From CAZEAP01 sp964510315 (lineage in GTDB: Bacteria; Planctomycetota; Brocadiia; SM23-32): a DNA stretch of 64,000 nt. Each line of letters opens with the position of its first letter. The first letter of the stretch is position 1. Of this stretch, positions 22,693 through 31,380 are shown in pieces. The stretch is from assembly GCA_964510315.1 (NCBI GenBank), contig CAZEAP010000006.1:1-64000 (forward strand), read 5' to 3'. The notes beneath the pieces are model-generated. The model was not told where the DNA came from and made no database searches. It worked only from the letters and a program-made list of their open reading frames with translations. The position numbers and the translations under genes are program-made.

Positions 22693-23760
22693 ATGGCGGA
22701 GGACATCCTCGATGCCGTCTATGGATGCCTCGTCGCCGGCGCCATCGGCGATGCGCTCGGCGCACCCGTCGAGGGCTGGTACTACCAGGACATCCGCCGT
22801 GAGCACGGCAAGGTCGACCGCTTCATGCCGTTCGAGACCGGCTACTCGGTCGGTGCGCCCGGCACCGTCACCGACGACAGCGTGCTGCGCCACTACCTCT
22901 GCCTGGCCATCGCCGAGAAGGGCGGCCGCGTTACGCCCGACGACTACGCCGAAGTCTGGATCGAGACGCTGAACCCGGACCGCCTCTGGACCAACGAGAG
23001 CATCGTGCGGGACAAGCTGCGCACCGGCATGAACCCGTATGACACCGGCCGCGGCACGCCGCCCACCGGCTGCGCCACCATGGCCATCGCCCCCGTCGGG
23101 GTCATAAACGCCGGCAACCCGGGCCAGGCCTATCAGGACGGTCTGGACATCGCCGCCGTCAACCAGGACGGCGTCAACCGCGACGCCGCCGCCAGCGTCG
23201 CCGCGGGCGTGGCCGCCGCCTTCCTGCCGGAGGCCACGCCCGAGAGCCTGATCGAGACGATGATGGAGTTCAGCTCTGAGGTGCTGCGCCGCGGGTACGT
23301 GCTCACCATGGACCTGGCCGAGGCCAGCGCGGACGTGGACGAGTTCGCCGTGGCCTTCTACGAGCGCATGCTGGACTGGACGTGGCCGTCGCGTCACTGG
23401 GACAAGGAATGCTACTTCAGCGGCGACAGCCTCGAATTCGTGCCGGTGGTGATGGCGCTGCTGCATTTCTACGGCGGCGATCCGCGGCAGTGCCTGATCG
23501 AGGGCGCCAGCTTCGGCCGCGACTGCGACACCATCGCCGGCGTCTGCGGCAACCTGGTCGGCGCGCTGCACGGCGCGAGTGCGCTGCCGCAGGAGTGGAT
23601 CGAGACATCCGAGACCGCCAACGCGGAGTTCTTCCGCGAGGTGCACGGTGATCCGGAGGAGAACTTCCACGCCATGGCCGCCCGCCTGGTGGAGGCCCTG
23701 CGGCAGGAGAAGCGCGCCGCCCAGCGGCGCGGGGAGCAGCTCGGCCTGATCCTCGACTGA
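22693..23760 (+). CDS. ADP-ribosylglycohydrolase family protein
   Basis: Starting at ATG 22693, with GGAGGAG seven bases upstream, this 355-aa protein has the ADP-ribosylglycohydrolase/crystallin J1 fold. AVYGCLVAGAIGDALGAPVE opens the domain, TVTDDSVL supplies the first magnesium-binding acidic motif, and GRDCDTIAGVCGNLVGALHG near the C-terminus is the second metal motif. Both motifs look intact, so hydrolase activity is expected, removing ADP-ribose from proteins, nucleic acids or small molecules. It appears to lie between pieces of a restriction system. It could be a defence-associated de-ADP-ribosylase or an unrelated gene inserted in the locus. The frame is continuous with the upstream fragment only by chance. 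Confidence 0.88.
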   Translation: MAEDILDAVYGCLVAGAIGDALGAPVEGWYYQDIRREHGKVDRFMPFETGYSVGAPGTVTDDSVLRHYLCLAIAEKGGRVTPDDYAEVWIETLNPDRLWTNESIVRDKLRTGMNPYDTGRGTPPTGCATMAIAPVGVINAGNPGQAYQDGLDIAAVNQDGVNRDAAASVAAGVAAAFLPEATPESLIETMMEFSSEVLRRGYVLTMDLAEASADVDEFAVAFYERMLDWTWPSRHWDKECYFSGDSLEFVPVVMALLHFYGGDPRQCLIEGASFGRDCDTIAGVCGNLVGALHGASALPQEWIETSETANAEFFREVHGDPEENFHAMAARLVEALRQEKRAAQRRGEQLGLILD

Positions 23761-23843
23761 CCGCTACGTCCGCAGCCCGACGGCGTCCAGGATGGCCGCC
23801 GTCAGCGCCTGGGCGGCTGGGTTCGAAGCCGAATCTCCGGCAG

Positions 23844-25523
23844 ATGCACCACGAGGCCTGCCGCAACGTTCCTGATGACCTGGTGGAGGCACGGCTGCTT
23901 GATGACATAGGCGGATTGAAGAGCCTGACCGAGGGGGCTTCTGCGGCCGGGGCGAAGGTGCACAACCTGCCGAACCAACCCCGGGACATCCAGGACGACG
24001 GCAAGTTCCATTACGCCGTGCTCGGTCCCAAGGCGGCCTCGACGTCGGGTAAGCCGAGCGAAGAAGCAAAACGCTTCATTGACCAGACCACGAGCGCCGA
24101 CAAGCCTCGTGTCTACCGGAACGCCGTGGTGCTGGCGGTGCCATCGAGCGATGGGCTTGAGGCGGCTCGGAATGCCATCCGTGACCACCTGGGCTGGCAG
24201 GGAGTCCATGACGAGCTGAAGGACCAGGACATCGATGCCATTCGCGAGGGGATGCTGTCAGAGAACCTGCGCAGGAGCAAGCGACGCATCGCGGATACGA
24301 TTCGGCAGGCCTACTGCATCGTGGTGACGGTGTCCGAGAAGAACGATGTCGAGGCATTCCGGGTCAAGGTGGACGATGAGCCCCTGTTCAAGGTGATCAA
24401 GGACGACCGGCGGTCCCGGATACAGGACACGCCGGTCGAGGCCGGCGCTCTGTTGCCGGAGGGGCCGTATGACCTGTGGCGAGAAGGCGAGACGTCCCGG
24501 CGCTTCCAGGACTTGGCCGGAGCGTTCGCGCAGTTGCCGCATCTGCCCAAGATGCTGCACACGGAGGAGATTCTGGGCACTCTGATCCAGGGGGCGGTGG
24601 ACGGCCTGTTTGTGCTGCGTATCGTGCGGCCTGACGGGTCGGTGCGGACGTTCTGGATGGAGGAGCCCGACGAGGCGGCCCGTAAGGACCCCGGTCTGGA
24701 GGTCGTGCTGCCTGAAGCGGCAGACCTGGCAGAGATCAGGCCTCGGCTGCTTGAGCCGGGGGAACTGCCGGAGTTGTGGGACGGCGAGGAACTGACGGTG
24801 GAGGCAGCATGCGATTACTTCGGCGGCGGCAACGTCGTGCAAGTTGAGCGGCACGGCTATGAGGAGCCCATGACGGTTCCGGAGGCGCCGAAGGAGGTGG
24901 TCCTTGGTGCGGTGAATGCGGCCGTTGTGAATGGTGCTTTGTGGCTTACTTCGGGGCCGGCAAGCATCTGCGGCGAAGAGATACCGCCCGGCGTCCTGAC
25001 CGAGGAAGCGGTGGTTCAACCGCCCCCGGCGCCGGTGCCGACCTCTGACCTCATGCCGGAAAACCTGCCTGAAGCGTGGGAGGGAGAAGAAACGACTGCC
25101 CACGGGATAGGAGATGCTCTATCGGAGAAGCTGGGGAAACCGCTCCCCTGGGGGACTGTGCGTGATGCCATCGAGGGCGCGTTGCGCGCTCGGTCGCTGG
25201 AGTTGGCAGAGGGCGCGGAGGAGAAATGGCCTTGCGAGTACGAGGGCGCAAAGGCGGTAAAGATTCGTGTGCCCAAGGAGAGACCTCCGATAACGCCACC
25301 TCCCAAGCCAGTGCATCCCGGAGTCAAGATGGCCGAGGCGGCGCTGACCACGGCCCAGCTTCAGGATCTGGCAGACGTGGTGGGGGACATCGTCAAGGCA
25401 TCGGCCGGCCACGAACTTCACTTCCGTCTGAAGATGGAGCTCGCGGGCGATCCTCCTGAGGAGGTGGTCGTCAAGCTCAACGAGCTTCTCAAGAAGCTGT
25501 CAGACGACCTCCAACTTACGTAA
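23844..25523 (+). pseudogene. C-terminal fragment of a DUF499 AAA+ ATPase
   Basis: About 559 residues are open from 23844, without a recognisable ribosome-binding site. The protein has no Walker A or B motif. Blocks such as PRVYRNAVVLAVPSSDGLEA, AIRDHLGW, NLRRSKRRIADTIRQAYC and HTEEILGTLIQGAVDGLFVL match the C-terminal half of DUF499 proteins. The intact DUF499 gene at 58102-61374 has about 530 residues of ATPase and linker before the equivalent point. The N-terminal AAA+ half is therefore lost here, presumably together with the DNA to the left, where the ADP-ribosylglycohydrolase gene now stands. The frame itself is uninterrupted for 1.7 kb, so the loss is recent or the fragment is still used. 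Confidence 0.7.
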
Positions 25524-25577
25524 CGTGGAGAAGCTGCTACGAACCAGAATGAGAAACCCACTTCTCGATAGAGCCCG

Positions 25578-27083
25578 ATGAGCAAGAAAGGCCGCAACCC
25601 GCCTGAGCTAACGCAGGAAGCCATCAGCCGAAACCAGTTCATGGAGCGTTGTGAGGAGTATGGCTGGCCTGCAGAGCTAATAGAGCGCGATCTCGGCGAA
25701 GACATACTCGTACGCATCTATGATCGGGGACAATCGAGCGGGTTGAGCTTCATGGCGCAACTGAAGAGCTCAAGAGACCTGTCGACGTACGGAATCAGAG
25801 GGGAGCAGATCAGCTACCGCTTTCGTGTCGAAGACATCGAGCATTGGGAAGACACCGTCCCTCCCCTCGTTATGGTCCTTTGGGATATCGAGCAAAGGCA
25901 CGGTTACTGGATTACTGTAGCTGAAGCGGTTGACGGTCTGGACGACCGGAGCCCTGGTTGGCAAAGCCAACAGACAGTTGCCGTGCACGTGCCGCTTGCC
26001 AATTCCACGGACAATCCAGGGCTCAAGCGTCTTCGAGCTGAGTTGGCCGAGTACTGCTTTCCGTCCATTTCGAGAGGACGGCCCCTCGAGTTCAACGTGC
26101 GGTTCATATTCCCGAAGACTGCAGAGGGGGTGACGGCACGCAGAGAACTGGAGGAGCACTACAAGACTGGCAAAGCAGTTGAGACCGACGGTCAGTTCAT
26201 CGACGCAGTTGAGTTTCCGGACTGGTGGACCCGGCTGTACGGCGAGCAACCAGACGAAGTCGCGACAATGAAGATGGAGCCGCGGCCAGCAGAGCAATCA
26301 ATGCCTGTGAAGATCGAAATGCTGCCCGAGCAAGCAGAGGCAGCTTCAATTGACTATGTGGAGTTGCGACAGAGACGAGGTGGAACTGAGGAGGCATCCT
26401 TCTCGAATGAAGGACGGGGTATACCGCTGCGTTTCCACTTCGTCTTCAACAGAGCCGACCGCCGATTCACAATGTCCGTCAAGGTGAAAGGGCCTGGAGC
26501 GGACGTGTGCGAGACGTTGCAGATGCTGCGCTTCATCCGTGCCCTGGCTGCAGGTGGCCAACTGCGCCTGACTTTCCTAGGCGAGCGCCAGGTGCTTGAT
26601 GCGTCTGCCCCGCCAGGGCTGATCCAAAAGCCCCCAGACCAGCTCATGGGCCTTCTGGACAAGTTATGCCTGATCCAAGAGGAGATGGGCCAGATACTCA
26701 GCTTGCCGTCCGACTGGTCGATCAGTGAGGAGGATGCCCGGACCGCCGAGGAACTAGCAAATGTGATTCGGACGGGTCGTGCCACTCTGCAGAACATGGC
26801 GCTGACCTTGCGACTTGACAAGGACGCGATCCTCGCCATGTTGAACACCTGCAGAACCGGCAGGCCCGTGCAGCTCACACTGTCGACGGCCGAGAGCGAA
26901 AGCGAATTGCTTGGTGTGAAGATCCCTCTTGGACCAGCCACGTTCAGGGTCACTGCGACTCTGGAGGTCAGCGTCGACAACCTGAAGGAAGAAGCAGAGC
27001 AGTTGACGGAGGACCAGACATTTCCTGTTAGGTTCGTCACTGCAAATGTATTCGAGGAGTTCGCCAATTGGGTGGCCTTATGA
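25578..27083 (+). CDS. DUF4365 domain protein (predicted nuclease)
   Basis: A 501-aa protein starting MSKKGRNPPELTQEAI. Residues about 15-160 match DUF4365: an acidic ERDLGEDILVRIYD followed by GLSFMAQLKSSRDLSTY. The E/D...QLKSS arrangement is the PD-(D/E)xK-like core proposed for this domain. The remaining 340 residues have no family I recognise; they contain beta-rich repeats such as FHFVFNRADRRFTMSVKVKG. DUF4365 proteins occur in defence islands as predicted DNA-cleaving partners. It follows the headless DUF499 gene by 54 bases and looks intact. Codon usage is less GC-biased than that of upstream genes, which fits horizontal transfer. Confidence 0.75.
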   Translation: MSKKGRNPPELTQEAISRNQFMERCEEYGWPAELIERDLGEDILVRIYDRGQSSGLSFMAQLKSSRDLSTYGIRGEQISYRFRVEDIEHWEDTVPPLVMVLWDIEQRHGYWITVAEAVDGLDDRSPGWQSQQTVAVHVPLANSTDNPGLKRLRAELAEYCFPSISRGRPLEFNVRFIFPKTAEGVTARRELEEHYKTGKAVETDGQFIDAVEFPDWWTRLYGEQPDEVATMKMEPRPAEQSMPVKIEMLPEQAEAASIDYVELRQRRGGTEEASFSNEGRGIPLRFHFVFNRADRRFTMSVKVKGPGADVCETLQMLRFIRALAAGGQLRLTFLGERQVLDASAPPGLIQKPPDQLMGLLDKLCLIQEEMGQILSLPSDWSISEEDARTAEELANVIRTGRATLQNMALTLRLDKDAILAMLNTCRTGRPVQLTLSTAESESELLGVKIPLGPATFRVTATLEVSVDNLKEEAEQLTEDQTFPVRFVTANVFEEFANWVAL

Positions 27084-27105
27084 GGCCGTGCAGGCTGCTG
27101 GGAGC

Positions 27106-28470
27106 TCATAGCAGTTCAGCAGCGAGGGCTGGTGTAACTGGGCTGCTGACATCGGTTGCGGCAGGGTGCGAGTCGGTATTCTGGGTTTCGAGTCCGGCGG
27201 GCCAGGGGGCGGTGGCGACTCGGATGACGAAGCGGTAGGTCTGGCCGTCGGTGAGGGGGGCCGATTGCCAGGTGTAGCGGGTTGCCTCGGTCGGGTGGCC
27301 CATCTCGACGGTGGCGTGGGGCTCCGAGAAGTCGACCTCGCCGGTGCCCGCGTCCCAGTAGATGCGCGCTTCGGCCGCTGCGCCCTGCGCACCGGAGCCG
27401 GCGCCGGGGCCGTACTGCTCGTACCGGGGGTCGTAGAGCCATTCGAGCTCGATCCTGCCGTCCTCGATGGCGCGGGCCTCGACCCAGCGGGACTCGGCCG
27501 GCCGGGCGGCCGGGGCGCCGTCCTCGAAGGGGATGGCCAGGACCTGCGAGACGTTGCCCTCCTCGTTTCCGTCGGCGTCCACCGCGCGCACCGAGAACAT
27601 CAGAACGCCGGTGGTGCCCGGCTCGATCACCGGCACATACTCGAGGTCCGGGCTGTCCTGGACCGGCTCGGAGTTCCAGGACAGCAGGCCCTCTCCCTGC
27701 CGCACGCGGTAGGAGGCCACGTCCGGGCTGGGGGATGCCTGCCATGTGATGGTGAGGGTTCCGGTGTCGGCATCCCAGGTCCAGTCGAGCCCTGAGGGCG
27801 GATCGGGCATGGAGCTGACCGTCACGCTCTCGACCTCCGAGGTCGCCGTGTCGCCCTCCTCGTCCTGCGCGATTGCCCTGTAGTGCCAGAGGCCGTCATC
27901 GAGCGGGCCGTCCCGGTAGGTGGCCTCTTGCGAGGCGAGGATGCTGGCGATGCGCTCCCAGTCGCCGCCGTCCGGCTGGCGCTCGACGTGGTGCAGGACG
28001 GGGTCGCCGGTGATGGACAGCAGCACTTCGTCGAGCGGGCTGGGCAGCGGGTCGGGCATCCGGCGCAGGTAGCCGATGAGTATCCCGCGCACCTGCCGCG
28101 CCGCGTCCAGATGGATGTGGCCGTCCTCGATCTCGGCCTCAAGCTCGCCGTCGATGACCAGGTAGACGGTGCCGGGCTCTGCCCAGCTCAGGCGTCGCCG
28201 GCCGTCCTCCGGCACCGAGGCGTAGAGATGGACGTGCAGGAAGCCGAGGGTCGTCTCCAGGGACTGACCATGTGCCAGGCCGACCGGGGCGGCGACGTGC
28301 TGCTGGGCCACCGCCGGCACGTCAAGGACGTGGGCGTGCGAGAGCCGAGCCGGCCCGGCAATGTAAGTCACCGCGCCGACCGTGCCTGCCAGCCCGTGCC
28401 CATGGCCGAGCCCCGCCGGGGTCGGATGGTGGATGAGTGGAAGCTCCCGCCGAGCCGTCCGGACAACCAC
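27106..28470 (-). CDS. Fibronectin type III repeat protein (phage-like)
   Basis: The frame is open on the minus strand from GTG 28470 for 454 residues. The first about 90 residues are a His/Gly-rich segment (GLGHGHGLAG, RLSHAH) of unclear fold. Then come GTVYLVIDGELEAEIEDGHIH and at least two FnIII-type beta-sandwiches, recognised by TLTITWQASPSPDVASYRV and RIELEWLYDPRYE...RYTWQSAPLTDGQTYRFVIRV. Such proteins occur in tail or surface modules of phages and in secreted proteins. No signal peptide is evident and the true start may lie elsewhere. A fragment very similar to its last 140 residues lies at 46820-47278 on the opposite strand. Confidence 0.7.
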   Translation of the reverse strand: MVVRTARRELPLIHHPTPAGLGHGHGLAGTVGAVTYIAGPARLSHAHVLDVPAVAQQHVAAPVGLAHGQSLETTLGFLHVHLYASVPEDGRRRLSWAEPGTVYLVIDGELEAEIEDGHIHLDAARQVRGILIGYLRRMPDPLPSPLDEVLLSITGDPVLHHVERQPDGGDWERIASILASQEATYRDGPLDDGLWHYRAIAQDEEGDTATSEVESVTVSSMPDPPSGLDWTWDADTGTLTITWQASPSPDVASYRVRQGEGLLSWNSEPVQDSPDLEYVPVIEPGTTGVLMFSVRAVDADGNEEGNVSQVLAIPFEDGAPAARPAESRWVEARAIEDGRIELEWLYDPRYEQYGPGAGSGAQGAAAEARIYWDAGTGEVDFSEPHATVEMGHPTEATRYTWQSAPLTDGQTYRFVIRVATAPWPAGLETQNTDSHPAATDVSSPVTPALAAELL

Positions 28471-28733
28471 TGGCTCGACTGACTGGTGGGCTCCGCGGCG
28501 GCGGCATCGATGGATGGCGTGGCACTGGCGGCCGCGATGGGTGGGAAAGGATCAGACCAGCCGCGCGAACGCATCAAGCTCTCGGAACTTCAGAGGCAGA
28601 AACACGCTCGTCTCCCTGCCCGGCGCAGGGACGGCGTGTGGTGAAGCGTACTGATGCGGGAAACGAGAACATGAAAAAACGCGACGCCGCAGATCACCGG
28701 CGTAAAAGATTGCGGGGGGCATTCAGAATGACG
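28471..28733. other. Intergenic region, nothing assigned
   Basis: No gene is supported between the FnIII protein and hepT. Possible upstream codons of the FnIII frame run to about 28577 in another frame (SATPSIDAAAAEP), which could mean a frameshifted N-terminus, but I cannot establish it. AT content rises around 28670-28690. Confidence 0.4.
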
Positions 28734-29063
28734 TCACTCCGAGAGCAGCTCTTCCACACCACTGCGGAGCAAGGGCAGGTGGTTTTCGATAACGCGCCAA
28801 ACCTCATCGGCATTGACCCCCATGTAATCGTGGATGAGCACGTCCCTCAGGCCCGCGATGCGTCGCCACGGGATATCCGGGCGGCGGCTCCGCGTCGAGT
28901 CGCTCAGGTTCTTCGTGGCCTCTCCAATAATCTCGAAGTTCCGGATGACTGCGTCCTGGATCATGGAGCTTTCCATAAACTCATCGCGTCCGCCGGAAGT
29001 GTAATCCAAGATATTCTCGATAGCCTCCACGATGTGGGTCAAATAGATGCGCTCGTCCTTCAC
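28734..29063 (-). CDS. hepT: HepT-like toxin (DUF86, predicted RNase)
   Basis: A 109-aa four-helix HEPN protein. The catalytic R-x4-H-x-Y motif is present in GLRDVLIHDYMG, and the start MKDERIYLTHIVEAIENI is typical of the HepT/DUF86 family. HepT is the toxin of the HepT/MntA type VII system: a HEPN RNase inactivated by AMPylation of its tyrosine. Its start codon overlaps the last four bases of mntA, so the two are translationally coupled. The length and motif are intact, so the module is probably functional. Confidence 0.93.
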   Translation of the reverse strand: MKDERIYLTHIVEAIENILDYTSGGRDEFMESSMIQDAVIRNFEIIGEATKNLSDSTRSRRPDIPWRRIAGLRDVLIHDYMGVNADEVWRVIENHLPLLRSGVEELLSE

Positions 29064-29350
29064 AGCGGCACCGCCTCCTTGAGTATGCGCTCGCGAAGCA
29101 GGCGATGGAGCGATTTGTCGGTCACCACGTCCACCTCGCAGCCCAGCAAATCCTCCAGGTCCTGCTTGATCGCCACGTGGTCCAGCAGCGAACGCCCGTC
29201 CTCAAGCTCAACGAGCACGTCGACGTCGCTCTGGTCCACGGCATCCCCCCGGACTACGGACCCGAACACGCGCACGTTGCGTGCCCCGTGCCGGCGTGCC
29301 GTGCGAAGAATCTCTTCCCGACGGTCCTTGATGTTTGCGAGAGTTGCCAT
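29060..29350 (-). CDS. mntA: MntA-like nucleotidyltransferase antitoxin
   Basis: The 96-aa protein is a minimal nucleotidyltransferase of the MNT family, with the core motif GSVVRGDAVDQSDVDVLVELE. The GSx10-DxD pattern gives the two metal-binding aspartates, with a third expected in the CEVDVVT strand. In HepT/MntA pairs this enzyme adds AMP groups to the HEPN toxin and silences it. It is the first gene of the pair, starting at ATG 29350 with AGGAG eleven bases upstream, and is served by the promoter described at 29380-29409. Confidence 0.93.
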   Translation of the reverse strand: MATLANIKDRREEILRTARRHGARNVRVFGSVVRGDAVDQSDVDVLVELEDGRSLLDHVAIKQDLEDLLGCEVDVVTDKSLHRLLRERILKEAVPL

Positions 29351-29379
29351 GGGACATGTTTCTCCTACTGGTCGAAGCC

Positions 29380-29409
29380 ATTATACACCCCGGTCCGGCG
29401 CTCTGCCAA
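29380..29409 (-). promoter_or_regulatory. Predicted sigma-70 promoter of mntA-hepT
   Basis: On the minus strand, TTGGCA (29409-29404) and a perfect TATAAT (29385-29380) are separated by 18 bases, about 30 bases before the mntA start. Confidence 0.8.
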
Positions 29410-29581
29410 TCCCCCGTGCCCCGTCTGAGGACATGCTACGGCGTCAACGTGCAGCGTTAGAAAAGGAATCTTGCCAAAGCGGCATCGCAAGGCAAGCGTG
29501 CTTTACTGACGGGAACTGGATTGCTCATGCCAAAGAAGAGGCCCCGACAGCGGCTGCCAGGGCCCGGGGGGGAGAATGATG

Positions 29582-30211
29582 CTACTTCGCCAGGGCAAAC
29601 TTGCCGCGTTCGACCTTGCGGAAGCGGGACTCGTCGCCCTTGTTCTGTATCTCCCTGAGCACGGCCGAGTAGGTCCTGGCCCAGGGCGTCTTGCCGCCCG
29701 ACTGCCAGTAACCGGCCTCGAAGGCGCGTTCGACGATGGCCTTGGCATTGAGCGGCTCATCGGCCTCGGAGAGCACCTTCGCCGCCGCGTCAAGGCCGCT
29801 GAGTTTCTTCTCGCCCTCGTCGCCCGTCCCGCCTTCGCGGGGCTCCATAGCGCCGCTACGGCGCGCCGGAGGCTTGGCCCGTGTGCGCTTCTTCTCGGCC
29901 TTCGTTCCCTTGCTCGAAGCCTCGGCCGTATCTTCGCCAGGGGCGCCCTCCTTCGCCCTGGGGGCTTCGGAGGACGAGCCCGTGTTGGCCGTGGGGGCCT
30001 CCCTTTCGGACTCGTCCTCGCCGCCCTTCAGGTAATCGTCCCACGGGCAGCACAGGCGCTGCGCGGTCTTGATGCGCACCTGCCGATTGGTCTCCTGGTT
30101 CGTGCCGACCCAGCCTCCGTTGGGATGCTCCTCGTCGATGACGACCGGAGCAATCTTGCCAGAAACCTTGACCGCGTAGAGCCCTCCGATTGCGACGTCC
30201 TTCGGCTTCAT
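29582..30211 (-). CDS. HARE-HTH domain protein with charged linker
   Basis: The 209-aa protein has an N-terminal about 60-residue segment (MKPKDVAIGGLYAVKVSGKI, with CCPWDDYL), a highly charged Lys/Glu/Ala/Ser linker at residues about 65-135, and a C-terminal HARE-HTH winged helix. The HARE-HTH core reads LSGLDAAAKVLSEADEPLNA, then ERAFEAGYWQSGGKTPWARTY and FRKVERGKFAL. HARE-HTH domains are DNA-binding modules seen in ASXL, RNAP delta subunit, nucleases and phage proteins. The gene is the third of a minus-strand trio with two unknown small proteins, 15 bases after the second. A phage or mobile-element origin is likely from context. Confidence 0.8.
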   Translation of the reverse strand: MKPKDVAIGGLYAVKVSGKIAPVVIDEEHPNGGWVGTNQETNRQVRIKTAQRLCCPWDDYLKGGEDESEREAPTANTGSSSEAPRAKEGAPGEDTAEASSKGTKAEKKRTRAKPPARRSGAMEPREGGTGDEGEKKLSGLDAAAKVLSEADEPLNAKAIVERAFEAGYWQSGGKTPWARTYSAVLREIQNKGDESRFRKVERGKFALAK

Positions 30212-30226
30212 ACGGCACCTCCTCCG

Positions 30227-30610
30227 TCAATGGGTACTGTTGCGTTCGGCCTGCTCCCGGCCGGCGGCCGCGTCGTCCAGGGCCTCTTCGATGTCCTTCT
30301 CGTCCCGCTGAGCCAGGAAGGACAGCGTCTCGATGAGCTTCTCGCGCACGTGCCCGAGGTCGCCGCCATGCCCGTAGTCCACGCCCTCCGTCTCGGCGTA
30401 GGCGGCGTGCTCCTGGATCTCGAGCTCCAGCCAGTCGAGGAGCGCCGCGACGTCGCGCTTCATGCTGACGTAGGTCTTGTGCGCCGACGCCCGCCTCGGG
30501 TCGGTGGGCGTGGTGGGCCCGCCGCAGTCCGGGCAGGCGCCGTCTTCGACCACCTCGTCGGCCAGCCATTCGGTTTCGCAATCCAGACAAACTCGCCATC
30601 TCTTGCTCAT
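30227..30610 (-). CDS. Small zinc-ribbon protein, unknown function
   Basis: A 127-aa protein that begins MSKRWRVCLDCETEWLADEV and has two CxxC pairs, CLDC and CPDC, in its first 30 residues, forming a likely zinc ribbon. The remaining part is helical and acidic. It resembles small accessory proteins of prophage and plasmid regions. It lies 12 bases downstream of the 98-aa gene and 15 bases upstream of the HARE-HTH gene on the same strand, so the three are probably one transcript. Confidence 0.65.
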   Translation of the reverse strand: MSKRWRVCLDCETEWLADEVVEDGACPDCGGPTTPTDPRRASAHKTYVSMKRDVAALLDWLELEIQEHAAYAETEGVDYGHGGDLGHVREKLIETLSFLAQRDEKDIEEALDDAAAGREQAERNSTH

Positions 30611-30622
30611 GTCCCGCTCCCT

Positions 30623-30919
30623 TCAGTCGGCGAAGTGCTGAAGAATGACCTCGCATGCGGCCACGTCTCCGCAGGTGCCCTCGAACCCCTCGAGGCTGTG
30701 GTGCAGGTCCCGTGCGAACCTGCGGATGGTCTCCGGGTCGCCGGCGCCGTGCCTGCGCTGCAGCGCGGCAGGCAGGTCGCAGGTGCGTGTGGTGTCGGTG
30801 CGGGCCAGGTCCGCGCAGATGAGCCCGCCTGCCTGTGCGTCGCACGCAGACAGGTCGGCCTTGCGGATGGTGGCCCTGTGTCCGGGCCGGCCTTCTACCT
30901 CGATGTGTTCGATTCGCAT
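30623..30919 (-). CDS. Small protein of unknown function
   Basis: The 98-aa frame starts MRIEHIEVEGRPGHRA immediately after a strong GGGAGATAGGAGG, and it opens the trio with the zinc-ribbon and HARE-HTH genes. The protein contains four cysteines (SACDAQ, GLIC, RTCDL, GTCGDVAAC), too scattered to define a zinc site. No family is recognised. Confidence 0.6.
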   Translation of the reverse strand: MRIEHIEVEGRPGHRATIRKADLSACDAQAGGLICADLARTDTTRTCDLPAALQRRHGAGDPETIRRFARDLHHSLEGFEGTCGDVAACEVILQHFAD

Positions 30920-31380
30920 CCTCCTATCTCCCGTCTGCGTGAGGTGTTACGGTTTCTATCGCCGCACACATCAGGGCAGCTTCTGCGGCCGAGATCAAGG
31001 CTGAACTGCTGGATTCCGGGAAGATTCGTTGGCACTCGCTCCTGCAGGACGGACGATGCCTGACAAGCGCGCTACAGACCGCTCCGAAGCATCTCCGCCG
31101 ACGGCCCGCGGCCCGACCAAGGGGGCGTTCGTGCCGGAGCTGGAGTATGAGCTCGTGGCGCCGACGCTTCAGCAACAGGAGGAGATGGCGGGCGCACTGC
31201 GGATCCTGGCCACGTGGCTTCTCAGGCGTCATCAGAGCCAGGAACGAGATGATTCGGAGACGGCGTAATGAGGATACGGAAACGCGGGATAAGGACCTTG
31301 ACTTGCGGGCGCAGAGCGGCCCCCCTGTGTCCGGCGCAAATGGCGCACGGTGACACAGGACTCATGAGACGGAGGCGGCC
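30920..31380. other. Region upstream of the serine recombinase
   Basis: Apart from the 70-codon ORF at 31056-31268, I see nothing here. GGAGG at about 31372 is the recombinase ribosome-binding site. Promoters of the divergent unknown trio and the recombinase should lie in this region but are not obvious. Confidence 0.4.
31056..31268 (+). CDS. Possible small protein upstream of recombinase
   Basis: This 70-codon ORF starts MPDKRATDRS and ends LRILATWLLRRHQSQERDD. The helical second half (VAPTLQQQEEMAGALRILATWL) looks like a real protein rather than chance translation. The ribosome-binding site is weak (GGACGG). It ends 112 bases before the serine recombinase on the same strand. I do not recognise a family; it could be a recombination accessory or immunity-type factor. 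Confidence 0.4.
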   Translation: MPDKRATDRSEASPPTARGPTKGAFVPELEYELVAPTLQQQEEMAGALRILATWLLRRHQSQERDDSETA

